Below are positions 1-5,571 of a stretch of DNA of 22,457 bases, piece by piece. Made by a program: the position numbers and the translations under genes. The notes beneath the pieces are model-generated. The model saw only the letters and a list, made by a program, of their open reading frames with translations. It ran no database searches and had not been told where the DNA came from. How positions within the stretch are numbered: the first letter of the stretch is position 1; every line of letters starts with the position of its first letter. The stretch is from an uncultured Eggerthellaceae bacterium (lineage in GTDB: Bacteria; Actinomycetota; Coriobacteriia; Coriobacteriales; Eggerthellaceae): contig CAJUSL010000026.1 in NCBI GenBank assembly GCA_910589135.1, positions 1-22,457 of the forward strand, in the 5' to 3' direction.

Positions 1-116
1 ATGATGACGGGCGGCGTGCGCTCGACCATGCAGGCCGCGGCGGACGTGAGGATGGCGAGTGCGAGCGCCAGGAAACAGACCGCCAGCCAGAGCGCGTCCC
101 TAGCGGCCATCGTCAT
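1..116 (-). CDS. Small single-helix membrane protein, 3' end beyond window
   Basis: An open frame starts at ATG 116 (a second ATG lies two codons on, at 110) and runs off the left edge, so only about 38 residues are visible. After MTMAARD comes an uninterrupted hydrophobic stretch, roughly residues 8-29 (WLAVCFLALALAILTSAAAC), which can be a transmembrane helix or signal anchor. The start overlaps the end of the holin gene by 17 nt, as expected for a cotranslated lysis-cassette gene. It could be a second holin-like or spanin-like protein, or the N-terminal anchor of a longer product. I do not recognise a family. The reading frame and the overlap support a real gene; its function is unknown. 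Confidence 0.55.
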   Translation of the reverse strand, partial: MTMAARDALWLAVCFLALALAILTSAAACMVERTPPVI

Positions 117-516
117 CAGGCGCCTTCTTCGTCAATATGTCCGTGTAAGCCCAACGGTCGTTGTCAAACCTAGCCCATGGCTTCGGCTCCATGTCACCGG
201 CGATGTCGCGTTGTGCGTTGTCGCCAACCTGGGTCACGGTTCGCCGCACGCCAGCGCCTTTCGTGTAGACGGTGTCGCCGACCCCGATGTCCTCTTCCAT
301 GGCGGCCAGGCTCTCGCCGCCGTCCACCTCCGGGATGCCTGCGACGCTGGTCAGCAGCGACAGGATGCCAGCGAGCAGCGACGCGCTGCCCACCATCAGC
401 CAGTCCACCTCGGACATGGCGGCCGAGACGCCGATGGTCGCCACCGCCGTCTGCGCCGCCGTCTTGACGGCGCGGACGCCTGCGGCTTTGCCCCACTTCT
501 TGATGTCTGCTTTCAT
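100..516 (-). CDS. Phage holin, r1t-type, with C-terminal extension
   Basis: Holins form lesions in the cytoplasmic membrane at the end of infection and release the endolysin. The N-terminal 65 residues match the r1t holin pattern: a basic start (KKWGKAAGVRAVKT), a first helix at about 18-35, a tight turn at SEVDW, a second helix at about 39-59, and a closing SLLTSVAGIPEV. The ATG at 516 is preceded by a strong AGGAGGT ribosome site eight bases away, which is why the longer in-frame upstream extension is rejected. The family usually ends soon after the second helix. Here about 75 soluble, charged residues follow (residues 64-138), which is unusual. It lies downstream of a membrane-anchored coiled-coil gene, as expected of a lysis cassette. 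The holin call is confident; the role of the tail is not known. Confidence 0.85.
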   Translation of the reverse strand: MKADIKKWGKAAGVRAVKTAAQTAVATIGVSAAMSEVDWLMVGSASLLAGILSLLTSVAGIPEVDGGESLAAMEEDIGVGDTVYTKGAGVRRTVTQVGDNAQRDIAGDMEPKPWARFDNDRWAYTDILTKKAPDDDGR

Positions 517-626
517 GTTCCGAAACCTCCTATATTCGTTTCCAAAATCCCGTATTTGTTCTTGAAACCGCGCTATTTGCGGGTTTTCCGCAGAAACCGT
601 TCTTTCCTTCCAAAAACCGTGCCTTT
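517..626 (-). other. AT-richer intergenic leader with iterated GGTTT..GAA motifs
   Basis: This 110-bp gap between the coiled-coil gene and the holin contains no convincing gene. On the minus strand it carries four or five imperfect copies of a roughly 20-25 nt unit built around GGTTT followed by GGAA or CGAA, the last of which supplies the holin ribosome site. A short hairpin (GCGG-AAAAC-CCGC) lies near the middle. It could be an untranslated control region for holin expression or a decayed repeat. Nothing more can be supported. Confidence 0.35.
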
Positions 627-1037
627 TCAGACCGGGTACGACTTCATCTGCATCACGTCCTCGTAGAGGGCCGTGCGCGTCCCGTTGCCGCCGAGGCCGT
701 GGTAGGCCATATAAAGCCTCTCGAACTTCCGTTTCTCTTCGGGGGATGCGTAACCCTGCGCCACCAGGCGGGCGTGCTCCCTGTCGAGCATGTCCCCCAG
801 GATTTCGCGAAGTGCGGAGTTCTGGGCGTCCTGCAGGCCCTTCAGCTCCTGCAGCTCGGATCTCATCTCGTCCGACTCCTCCAGGTGGCACACCAGGTCG
901 GTGTGCTCGTGGGCCACGGCCCGGGTCTTCCTGTAGGCGGCCACGATCCCCTTCCCTGCCGCGCCGAGCACGCCGCCAACGACCAGCAGCACCACCCCCG
1001 ATGTGATGCCCGGGGCCGCATCCGCCAAGAATTCCAT
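627..1037 (-). CDS. Membrane-anchored coiled-coil phage protein
   Basis: This 136-aa protein has a hydrophobic glycine-rich segment at residues 11-34 (ITSGVVLLVVGGVLGAAGKG) that probably spans the membrane. A charged helical region at about 48-92, rich in Glu, Leu and Lys, looks like a coiled coil. The C-terminus contains LYMAYHGLGGNGTRTALYEDV. Proteins of this shape, with the closing GLGGNGT-type motif, commonly sit next to holin genes in siphophages of Gram-positive hosts; their function is unproven. The ATG at 1037 has GAGAGGAAGG upstream. It is the first late gene beyond the recombinase, which is read in the opposite direction. A lysis-associated or holin-like role is inferred from location. 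Confidence 0.7.
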   Translation of the reverse strand: MEFLADAAPGITSGVVLLVVGGVLGAAGKGIVAAYRKTRAVAHEHTDLVCHLEESDEMRSELQELKGLQDAQNSALREILGDMLDREHARLVAQGYASPEEKRKFERLYMAYHGLGGNGTRTALYEDVMQMKSYPV

Positions 1038-1080
1038 TCGCTCGGTTCCTTCCTCTCTATGCTTTCATTCTGTTCAAGGT

Positions 1081-1105
1081 GTCGCTACGCTCCACGTATC
1101 GCGAC
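1081..1105 (+). promoter_or_regulatory. Imperfect inverted repeat upstream of recombinase RBS
   Basis: GTCGCTACG and CGTATCGCGAC form an imperfect dyad around a five-base centre, ending one base before the AAAGGAG ribosome site of the recombinase. It lies in the only gap (1038-1118) between the divergent recombinase and coiled-coil genes, so the promoter or operator for the recombinase should be here. No good -10/-35 pair is evident. It could be an operator, a hairpin limiting translation, or a recombinase arm site. The assignment is weak. Confidence 0.3.
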
Positions 1106-1118
1106 GAAAGGAGCAACC

Positions 1119-2111
1119 ATGGCAACCGCAATCACCGCAGAGCAGGCCCTCGGCATGACCATCGAGGAGATCGTCGAGCGACACTACCTCCCCGAGAAGG
1201 CGAGGCGCCGCAGGCCCAACACCGTCTACGGCTACACGTCGTCCATACGGCTGCACGTGCTGCCCAGATGGGGCGCGTGCGCCCTGGGGTCTGTCACCCA
1301 CGACGAGGTGCAGGACTGGGCCGACGAGCTCTGCGGGACGGCCGGGGCCGGAGGGGCCGAGAAGGCGTACAAGTGCCTGCGCCAGGTGATTCGCTGGGCC
1401 ATGGACAAGTGGGGCGTGCTCATGGTCGACCCGACACGCAAGATCGAGTTCGACCGGCGCGCGCAGTACAGGCCCGAGACGCTGACCCAGCGGCGCATGA
1501 AGAAGCTCATACGCGGCATGGTGGGCTGCGAGTTCGAGCCAACCGCCGTGCTGCAGTGCGCGCTGGGGCTGCGCCCCTCGGAGAACTACGCGCTGCGATG
1601 GGAGCAGGTGAACTGGCGCAGCGGCGTCGTGCACATAGGCTCGTCCCTCCACGAGCTGCCCGGCAGACTCTACGAGTCGCTCACGAAGACCGCAAAGGGC
1701 GAGCGCGACGCCTACCTGCCGCCCTGGGCGCTCGACCGCCTGCACGACATCTGGGTGGAGCGCGGCCGGCCCAAGGGGCGCATCATAGGCGACGCGAGGC
1801 CCTCCGCGGCCTACCGCGCCCTGAAGCGGTGGGCGGCCGAGCGCAGGCTGCCGTGGGTCGGCATGAGGAACCTCCGGCACAGCTGGGGCACGATAGCCGC
1901 CAGGAACAACCCCATCGAGGCGGTGGCGGCCATGATGGGCCACTGCGACATCCAGATCACCTACCGCTACTACTTCCAGCTGACCCTCGCCACGATACGC
2001 AGGGTGCAGCGCAGGGTCGCCCGCACGGTGCTCGGCAAGACCAGCGACGACATGTACAAGGGTATCAACATCGTGGTGCACCGGGGAGACGAGCTGCCCT
2101 TGGCCGCGTAG
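1119..2111 (+). CDS. Tyrosine recombinase, probable receptor-binding-protein DNA invertase
   Basis: Tyrosine recombinases cut and rejoin DNA at specific sites through a covalent Tyr intermediate. This 330-aa protein has an N-terminal SAM-like core-binding region (about 14-110) and a catalytic domain (about 120-290). Visible active-site positions are Arg152 (LGLRPSE), Lys193 (KTAKGERDAYLP), Arg253 in NLRHSWGT, His275 in MMGH and nucleophile Tyr284, nine residues after His275. The usual His three residues before Arg253 is Arg250 here. The start is ATG 1119, with AAAGGAG five bases upstream. The gene is antisense to the late operon and sits between tail and lysis genes. Its stop codon is followed one base later by an ATTCCATAT site, three more copies of which border alternative C-termini of the adjacent adsorption gene. 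A plain annotation would be phage integrase; the context argues for a shufflon-type invertase, perhaps with both roles. Confidence 0.9.
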   Translation: MATAITAEQALGMTIEEIVERHYLPEKARRRRPNTVYGYTSSIRLHVLPRWGACALGSVTHDEVQDWADELCGTAGAGGAEKAYKCLRQVIRWAMDKWGVLMVDPTRKIEFDRRAQYRPETLTQRRMKKLIRGMVGCEFEPTAVLQCALGLRPSENYALRWEQVNWRSGVVHIGSSLHELPGRLYESLTKTAKGERDAYLPPWALDRLHDIWVERGRPKGRIIGDARPSAAYRALKRWAAERRLPWVGMRNLRHSWGTIAARNNPIEAVAAMMGHCDIQITYRYYFQLTLATIRRVQRRVARTVLGKTSDDMYKGINIVVHRGDELPLAA

Positions 2112-2273
2112 GATTCCATATTTCAGGAGGTCAAAAACCTCCAGACAGTCGTGGAAGGTATCCGCCACCTGCTGGGCAACGGGCGCGTACGTCTCGCTTG
2201 GGACGACCCTACGGGCGCGTTGTGCGCTTTCGTGGACGGCAATCACGTCGGAAACGTTTCGCTTTGGAAGTAG
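2112..2273 (+). CDS. Silent receptor-binding C-terminal cassette D (no start codon of its own)
   Basis: Starting at the GAT of site S1, the plus strand reads DSI and then 50 further residues (FQEVKNLQTVVEGIRHLLGN through HVGNVSLWK), ending at TAG 2271-2273. There is no start codon or usable ribosome site in this frame, so it should be silent unless inverted onto the constant part of the receptor-binding gene. Joined there it would give an open 225-residue product, in frame at DSI. It is the shortest cassette and its sequence is unlike the other three, with a short amphipathic start followed by a likely beta-rich end. A GGAGGT/ACCTCC hairpin sits at 2126-2142 within it. The calling evidence is the open frame, the exact site and the precise fit to the array. 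Confidence 0.65.
   Translation, partial: DSIFQEVKNLQTVVEGIRHLLGNGRVRLAWDDPTGALCAFVDGNHVGNVSLWK
2113..2121 (+). repeat. Recombination-site copy S1 (inverted relative to S2-S4)
   Basis: This is an exact ATTCCATAT, preceded by G and followed by TTC. It begins two bases after the last base of the recombinase stop codon TAG and opens plus-strand cassette D in the frame GAT TCC ATA. It is the only copy in this orientation, so inversion reactions in the present arrangement must use it. Confidence 0.75.
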
Positions 2274-2284
2274 CCCGGCATATG

Positions 2285-2527
2285 TCAGATAGCCGGAATG
2301 TACAACACGAACGCGCTAGGCGTTGCCGTAACAGGGTTGGTGTAGTAATTGCGAACGCTCACCTCTCCGCGGCCTTCATACCACGTGAATCCGGTCAACG
2401 ACATCCAGGATGTTCCCGCCTGCGCACCAACGAGGCCCACCGCCTTGTAGCCTTTTTTGGCCGCCGGGATGACCACCGAAGAGCCTGCATCGCCGGGAGC
2501 GACGGTGATAGAGCTTCGATATGGAAT
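2285..2527 (-). CDS. Silent receptor-binding C-terminal cassette C, 2 nt out of frame
   Basis: Behind site S2 the minus strand encodes 77 residues, RSSITVAPGDAGSSVVIPAA through AFVLYIPAI, ending at TGA 2287-2285. They resemble cassette B in layout (GY(K/R)..., a central VG, then an alternating beta-strand pattern), so this is a genuine tip domain. Its frame across the site is ATT CCA TAT CGA, whereas the constant gene reads GAT TCC ATA T. Joined at the 9-bp core, the fusion would shift frame and stop after about 47 aberrant residues. Compared with S3, the site lacks two T residues between ATAT and CGAA; restoring them would put the cassette in frame. It may be decayed, an off state or a sequencing error. 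GTG 2476 is a possible but unsupported start. Confidence 0.55.
   Translation of the reverse strand: MPYRSSITVAPGDAGSSVVIPAAKKGYKAVGLVGAQAGTSWMSLTGFTWYEGRGEVSVRNYYTNPVTATPSAFVLYIPAI
2519..2527 (-). repeat. Recombination-site copy S2
   Basis: This is an exact ATTCCATAT on the minus strand, one base after the TGA that ends cassette B. It is followed by CGAAGC rather than TTCGAA as at S3, a two-base difference that puts cassette C out of frame with the constant gene. Confidence 0.7.
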
Positions 2528-2528
2528 G

Positions 2529-2801
2529 TCACGCGAACAGCTCGGCTTTCGTGCATACGGCCTGTACGTCTAAAGTGAAGGGCTGCGTCATCATCGTCGT
2601 GTTTCGCAAGAGGACGGATACCACGGCGCCCGAAACCTTCACATCCGAAGGGACCAGCGCGCCGGCACTTGCGTTGCGCAGCCCGACGATGCTGGCGATG
2701 CGGTAGCCGTCGGGCACGTCAAGGAGCACGTCAAAGCCGATGATGGAGTCGGCGACGCAAGTGCCTTTGTGCGAGCCGCTAGCTATTCGAAATATGGAAT
2801 G
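2529..2801 (-). CDS. Silent receptor-binding C-terminal cassette B (no start codon of its own)
   Basis: Reading on from site S3 in the same frame as the constant gene gives HSI (DSI after recombination) followed by 87 residues, from FRIASGSHKGTCVADSIIGF to CTKAELFA, with TGA at 2531-2529. The sequence alternates hydrophobic and polar residues (VKVSGAVVSVLLRNTTMMTQ), as in beta-sandwich tips of adsorption proteins. It shares a broad pattern with cassette C. There is no ribosome site before the first internal start, so independent translation is unlikely. Fusion at DSI would give an open product of about 262 residues. The cassette ends one base before site S2. Confidence 0.7.
   Translation of the reverse strand, partial: HSIFRIASGSHKGTCVADSIIGFDVLLDVPDGYRIASIVGLRNASAGALVPSDVKVSGAVVSVLLRNTTMMTQPFTLDVQAVCTKAELFA
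2792..2800 (-). repeat. Recombination-site copy S3
   Basis: This is an exact ATTCCATAT on the minus strand, one base after the TAG that ends the currently expressed receptor-binding gene. It is followed by TTCGAAT and shares 12 bases (ATTCCATATTTC) with S1. Confidence 0.75.
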
Positions 2802-3509
2802 CTAGATGTACCTTTCGTGCCATGTGTCGGTCGGGCTGTTTCTGTAGCTGGTGTAAACCTTACCGACCATCGGCCCGCTGGTAATGAGGCCCAGGATCGC
2901 TACCGCACCCCTGTGCTTTAACGCAATCATGCCCTTGTCGTTTGGGTAGCAACTCGCTTCGACCTCGACACCATCGATCAGGGATATGGAATCCCAACGC
3001 TCCTTTTCAGCGGCCTGGAATTCTGATGCAGGCATCAGGAAGTCCATGAGCATTACGGGATCGCCGGGGTTTATGCCGTTCAGCGTCACGCTGCAGATGG
3101 GCATCTGCACGTGCGTGTCGCCGGCGTTAAGGTTGCCCTGGATGGGGATAGGTGCAACAGGCTCCCCGTCGTTGCCGGCAACTTCTTCGCCCTTCAGCAC
3201 CATGATTTTTATCTCCTCCTTGGGCGCCGTCACGATGTCGGCCACCACGAGGTCGATGCGCTTGTAGCCAGGCGTCCCGGTCTCGATGGTGTATTCCTCG
3301 TAATCGCCGTCGATGGACCAGTGCGCCCCGCAGCATTGCGCGTCCCCGCTCGCGATGCGCAGCGTGTTGGTGTTGGGCATGGACAGCGCGAAGTCCCCGC
3401 GCCCCCTGAAGGCGAAGGAGCCGTTTCCCTGCGTCCCTGCGTTGTAGTGGCGGGCGTTGTATGACTCGATGTGGTCGAGGCCCTGCGATGATGTGACCAG
3501 GTGCGGCAT
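2802..3509 (-). CDS. Receptor-binding/tail-tip adsorption protein with switchable C-terminus
   Basis: This 235-aa protein is the likely adsorption protein, coded last among the tail genes. Residues 1-155 (MPHLVTSSQGLDHIESYNAR, NAGTQGNGSF, a stretch ending LNGINPGDPVMLM) follow the pattern of the N-terminal attachment domain found in many Gram-positive siphophage structural proteins. Residues 156-172 (MPASEFQAAEKERW) look like a helical linker. At Asp173-Ser174-Ile175 the codons GAT TCC ATA form recombination site S4, and residues 176-235 (SLIDGVEVEA through HERYI) are cassette A, the currently expressed tip. ATG 3509 follows a GGAGAGG ribosome site and lies one base beyond the stop codon of the upstream gene. 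Attachment-plus-tip roles are inferred from position and composition; the receptor is unknown. Confidence 0.75.
   Translation of the reverse strand: MPHLVTSSQGLDHIESYNARHYNAGTQGNGSFAFRGRGDFALSMPNTNTLRIASGDAQCCGAHWSIDGDYEEYTIETGTPGYKRIDLVVADIVTAPKEEIKIMVLKGEEVAGNDGEPVAPIPIQGNLNAGDTHVQMPICSVTLNGINPGDPVMLMDFLMPASEFQAAEKERWDSISLIDGVEVEASCYPNDKGMIALKHRGAVAILGLITSGPMVGKVYTSYRNSPTDTWHERYI
2984..2992 (-). repeat. Recombination-site copy S4 within the receptor-binding gene
   Basis: This is an exact ATTCCATAT on the minus strand, read as part of codons 173-175 (GAT TCC ATA). It marks the border between the constant N-terminal part and the variable tip. The flanks make an imperfect palindrome, GGGATTCCATATCCC. 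Confidence 0.75.
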
Positions 3510-3510
3510 G

Positions 3511-3765
3511 TTATTTCCTCTCCTGCGTGATGAACTCACAGACGTCGCGGTTCCACGTCTCCATGATCGACTTGTACTTCTCGTAGCACTCTTCGCACAG
3601 AACCGTCTCCGTCGTCACCGCGAAGGTGTCTTCGAAGGTGATTGTGTGCCACCGCCCTTCGGCGGCATCGTCGCCGTCCTTGACGAACTCCTGGCGCAGA
3701 TTCCCGTCCTTGTGGACGCCTGGCTTGCGCGAGCAGGTGTACAGTTTCCCGGATTGTATCGACAC
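3511..3765 (-). CDS. Small cysteine-containing tail-region protein
   Basis: This 84-aa protein lies between the tail hub gene and the receptor-binding gene. Cys11, Cys57 and Cys60 (LCEEC) and Cys76 could bind a metal. A GTG start at 3765 is chosen: it lies one base after the TGA of the upstream gene, with GGAGG nine bases before it. The stop is followed one base later by the ATG of the receptor-binding gene, so the three genes are tightly coupled. I do not recognise the family. It may be a small baseplate or assembly protein, inferred only from position. Confidence 0.7.
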   Translation of the reverse strand: MSIQSGKLYTCSRKPGVHKDGNLRQEFVKDGDDAAEGRWHTITFEDTFAVTTETVLCEECYEKYKSIMETWNRDVCEFITQERK

Positions 3766-3766
3766 G

Positions 3767-4741
3767 TCAGCTTGCCTCCAATGCGGTCTTGGTCGTGCAT
3801 ACGATCGTTTTGCCGGTGACTTTTGCCGTCTTCTGCGCGACCTCCGTGACCACGGATATCCCCAGCTCCGTCGACCTGCCGCCGACTATATCCCCGATGT
3901 CGTAGTCGCCGGAGGTGGCATCGGCCATCGAGCACGTGAGCATCTTCTGCTGCGTCTCGCGCCGGCGCTTCTCGACGGCTTCCATGAGGTCGTCGGCCTC
4001 CGCGCTCGGCGAGTCGTACATCTCCATGATGTGCCTGACGCCGAACAGCCTCTGTTCTGGCGAGGCGTTGCCGGCCTCGTCGGCGTAGAGGTTCACCGTG
4101 ATGCGCGAGGTTCCCTCGCCCTTTCCGAGGCCCAGCCAGTGGTTCGTCAGGCGCTGCCGGCGTAGCTTCAGCCGGATGGAGTCGCCATCCACGCCATCGT
4201 CCGCGTAGTCGCCTCGGGCCTGCGCGTATACCAGGCACTTGCGCAGGCGCCCGTCGTAGCGGAACATCGGCTTAGCCCCGACCGAGGCGCACACCCCAAG
4301 CAGGGTGTCGTAACCGTAGCGGTAGCGGACGCGGTAGCCGGCCACGGAGATGCCGCAGGGCTTTTCGGGGGCCGCCATCCTGTCGCCAAGCCCCTGCCGC
4401 TCAAGCAGGAGGGCTATGACGTCGTTGAGGTCGCCCGACAGCACGAGGTGCGTCTGGCCGGCGTCAGGCTTCACCACCGTTCCTTGCCACATCCCCTGCC
4501 ATGTCCTGCCGGAAGCCGTCACGAAGTTCCTGCCCGTGTCTATCTCGAGCCCGTCCACGACGCCACCAAACTCGGTTCCGTCGAGCATGAGGAACCAGTC
4601 CTCCGCGACGCCCAGGCCCTTCGGGATGTCTAGCGAGAAGTTGTTTCGCTTGGTCCCCACGACGAAGTCTCCAGAGAACTTCGGCACGGTGTCGACCTCG
4701 CGCCCGTAGGGGTCGGCGTATATCAGGAGGGGTTCCAGCAT
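3767..4741 (-). CDS. Siphovirus tail hub protein, ReqiPepy6 Gp37-like
   Basis: The 324-aa product begins MLEPLLIYADPYGREVDTVP and has the features SGDFVVGTKRNNFSLDI, DGTEFGGVVDGLEIDT and VTASGRTWQGMW in its first 110 residues. This pattern matches the Gp37-like tail proteins that form the hub or baseplate core at the tail tip and bridge distal tail protein and adsorption proteins. The ATG at 4741 is chosen over a much longer upstream extension because it overlaps the end of the distal tail gene by 19 nt and because the family starts here. No lysozyme or peptidase domain is visible. The family call is fairly firm; the exact structural role is inferred. Confidence 0.75.
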   Translation of the reverse strand: MLEPLLIYADPYGREVDTVPKFSGDFVVGTKRNNFSLDIPKGLGVAEDWFLMLDGTEFGGVVDGLEIDTGRNFVTASGRTWQGMWQGTVVKPDAGQTHLVLSGDLNDVIALLLERQGLGDRMAAPEKPCGISVAGYRVRYRYGYDTLLGVCASVGAKPMFRYDGRLRKCLVYAQARGDYADDGVDGDSIRLKLRRQRLTNHWLGLGKGEGTSRITVNLYADEAGNASPEQRLFGVRHIMEMYDSPSAEADDLMEAVEKRRRETQQKMLTCSMADATSGDYDIGDIVGGRSTELGISVVTEVAQKTAKVTGKTIVCTTKTALEAS

Positions 4742-5571
4742 GGCGACAGCCTCTCCTCGTACAGGGACACTTCGATGTTGAACGCCCCGGCCCACGACGC
4801 GACGTTGGGGCCCGTAGGGACCTCCGCGAACACGTGAGCCCCGTCCTCCCGGACGCCTTGCGACAAGATGCTGCGCTCCGAGCCGTCCGCGTCCCTGAGC
4901 ACGATGCGCTTGGCGCCGTTGCGGGGGAATCCCTGGACGATGACGAGCTGCCCCTTCTTTGCGGTCACGAGCACCTGGTATCGGTTGGGGCCGATGATGA
5001 CGTAAGGGTTGTCGCACGGCCCCGGGAACACGATATCGCACCGCGCCGGGAGCTGGTACGGGTTCGTGATCACGGCCGTGGTGCCGACCGAGCGCCCGTA
5101 GTCGTGCGGGTAGTCGTGCGGGTAGTCGAGGCCACCCACGCTCCTACCCGCGTCGGCCAGCAGCGTGGTGCTCTGCTTGCGCACCCATACGGGGCTGTCG
5201 GACGTGAACACGATGTCGGTGGTGTAGGCTTGCTCGGAATAGTGCCACCCGGATGGGTCCAGGGATTTCATGTAGCACTCGATGCTCGACGCGCCGGCTC
5301 GCAGGGTGCCGGGCGCAACCATGCGGTTGTCGTAGCTCAGCACGTCCACCAGGCGGTCCCGCTCGGCGAGGGACCCGCGCCTCATGACGGCGTGGAGCCC
5401 CAGGTCGCGTATCCCGCCCGAGAACCCTACGATGCGGCTGCCCAGCACTTCCGGCTCCAGCTCCAGGCTGAAGATGTCGGTGACGCCGTAGTGCCAGGGG
5501 TTGCCGGCGTCGTCGCCGCCGAAAACGACGGAATCGCCCCGACTGTTCGTGTATACGATCTCGTGTATCAC
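4723..5571 (-). CDS. Distal tail protein (siphovirus tail component)
   Basis: This 282-aa protein is encoded directly after the tape measure, the usual place of the distal tail protein that caps the tail tube and starts the baseplate. It opens VIHEIVYTNSRGDSVVFGGD, followed by the family-like region DIFSLELEPEVLGSRIVGFSGG and a second half with ITNPYQLPARCDIVFPGPCDNPYV, as in two-domain distal tail proteins. The GTG at 5571 is chosen: it overlaps the TGA of the tape measure as GTGA. Near the middle is a repeated DYPHDYPHDY run, encoded by two identical 12-nt units (+ strand 5109-5132) and flanked by two GRSVG copies. The family assignment is confident. Confidence 0.8.
   Translation of the reverse strand: MIHEIVYTNSRGDSVVFGGDDAGNPWHYGVTDIFSLELEPEVLGSRIVGFSGGIRDLGLHAVMRRGSLAERDRLVDVLSYDNRMVAPGTLRAGASSIECYMKSLDPSGWHYSEQAYTTDIVFTSDSPVWVRKQSTTLLADAGRSVGGLDYPHDYPHDYGRSVGTTAVITNPYQLPARCDIVFPGPCDNPYVIIGPNRYQVLVTAKKGQLVIVQGFPRNGAKRIVLRDADGSERSILSQGVREDGAHVFAEVPTGPNVASWAGAFNIEVSLYEERLSPCWNPS

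Larger units (their letters stand above)
2112..2993. other. Invertible shufflon-like locus for receptor-binding protein C-termini
   Basis: These 882 bp lie between the outermost copies of ATTCCATAT: one on the plus strand next to the recombinase and one in the receptor-binding gene on the minus strand. Two further minus-strand copies divide the interval. It holds four C-terminal cassettes, packed with 1-nt gaps between stop codons and the next site and 11 nt between the two convergent ends (2273 and 2285). In the present order cassette A is fused to the constant N-terminus, B and C lie behind it in the same direction, and D faces the other way. Inversions between oppositely oriented sites can bring each cassette to the constant gene. 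The layout resembles the R64 shufflon (Rci recombinase) but with very short sites. The arrangement is seen directly; recombination itself is inferred. Confidence 0.8.

Noticed and set aside
517..891. Long N-terminal extension of the holin
   Set aside because: The strong ribosome site is directly before the internal ATG at 516, and the family starts there; the extension crosses the coiled-coil gene in another frame.
699..1118. 140-codon upstream extension of the recombinase frame
   Set aside because: It runs antisense through the coiled-coil gene, has no ribosome site at its start, and ATG 1119 has a perfect AAAGGAG and begins the domain.
1074..2246. 390-aa minus-strand open frame over the recombinase
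   Set aside because: It is the low-complexity Ala/Val/His-rich antisense shadow of a gene with all catalytic residues on the plus strand.
2285..2476. Independent 63-aa gene from GTG 2476
   Set aside because: No ribosome site precedes it, and the same frame continues upstream to the recombination site, so it is better read as a cassette.
2113..2992. The ATTCCATAT copies as phage attachment sites (attL/attR)
   Set aside because: Four copies lie at precise gene borders inside the late operon, which fits an array of invertase sites rather than two prophage ends.
2112..2993. Diversity-generating retroelement at the receptor-binding gene
   Set aside because: There is no reverse transcriptase, template repeat or adenine-rich variable repeat; the cassettes differ wholesale and are bounded by inverted or direct short sites.
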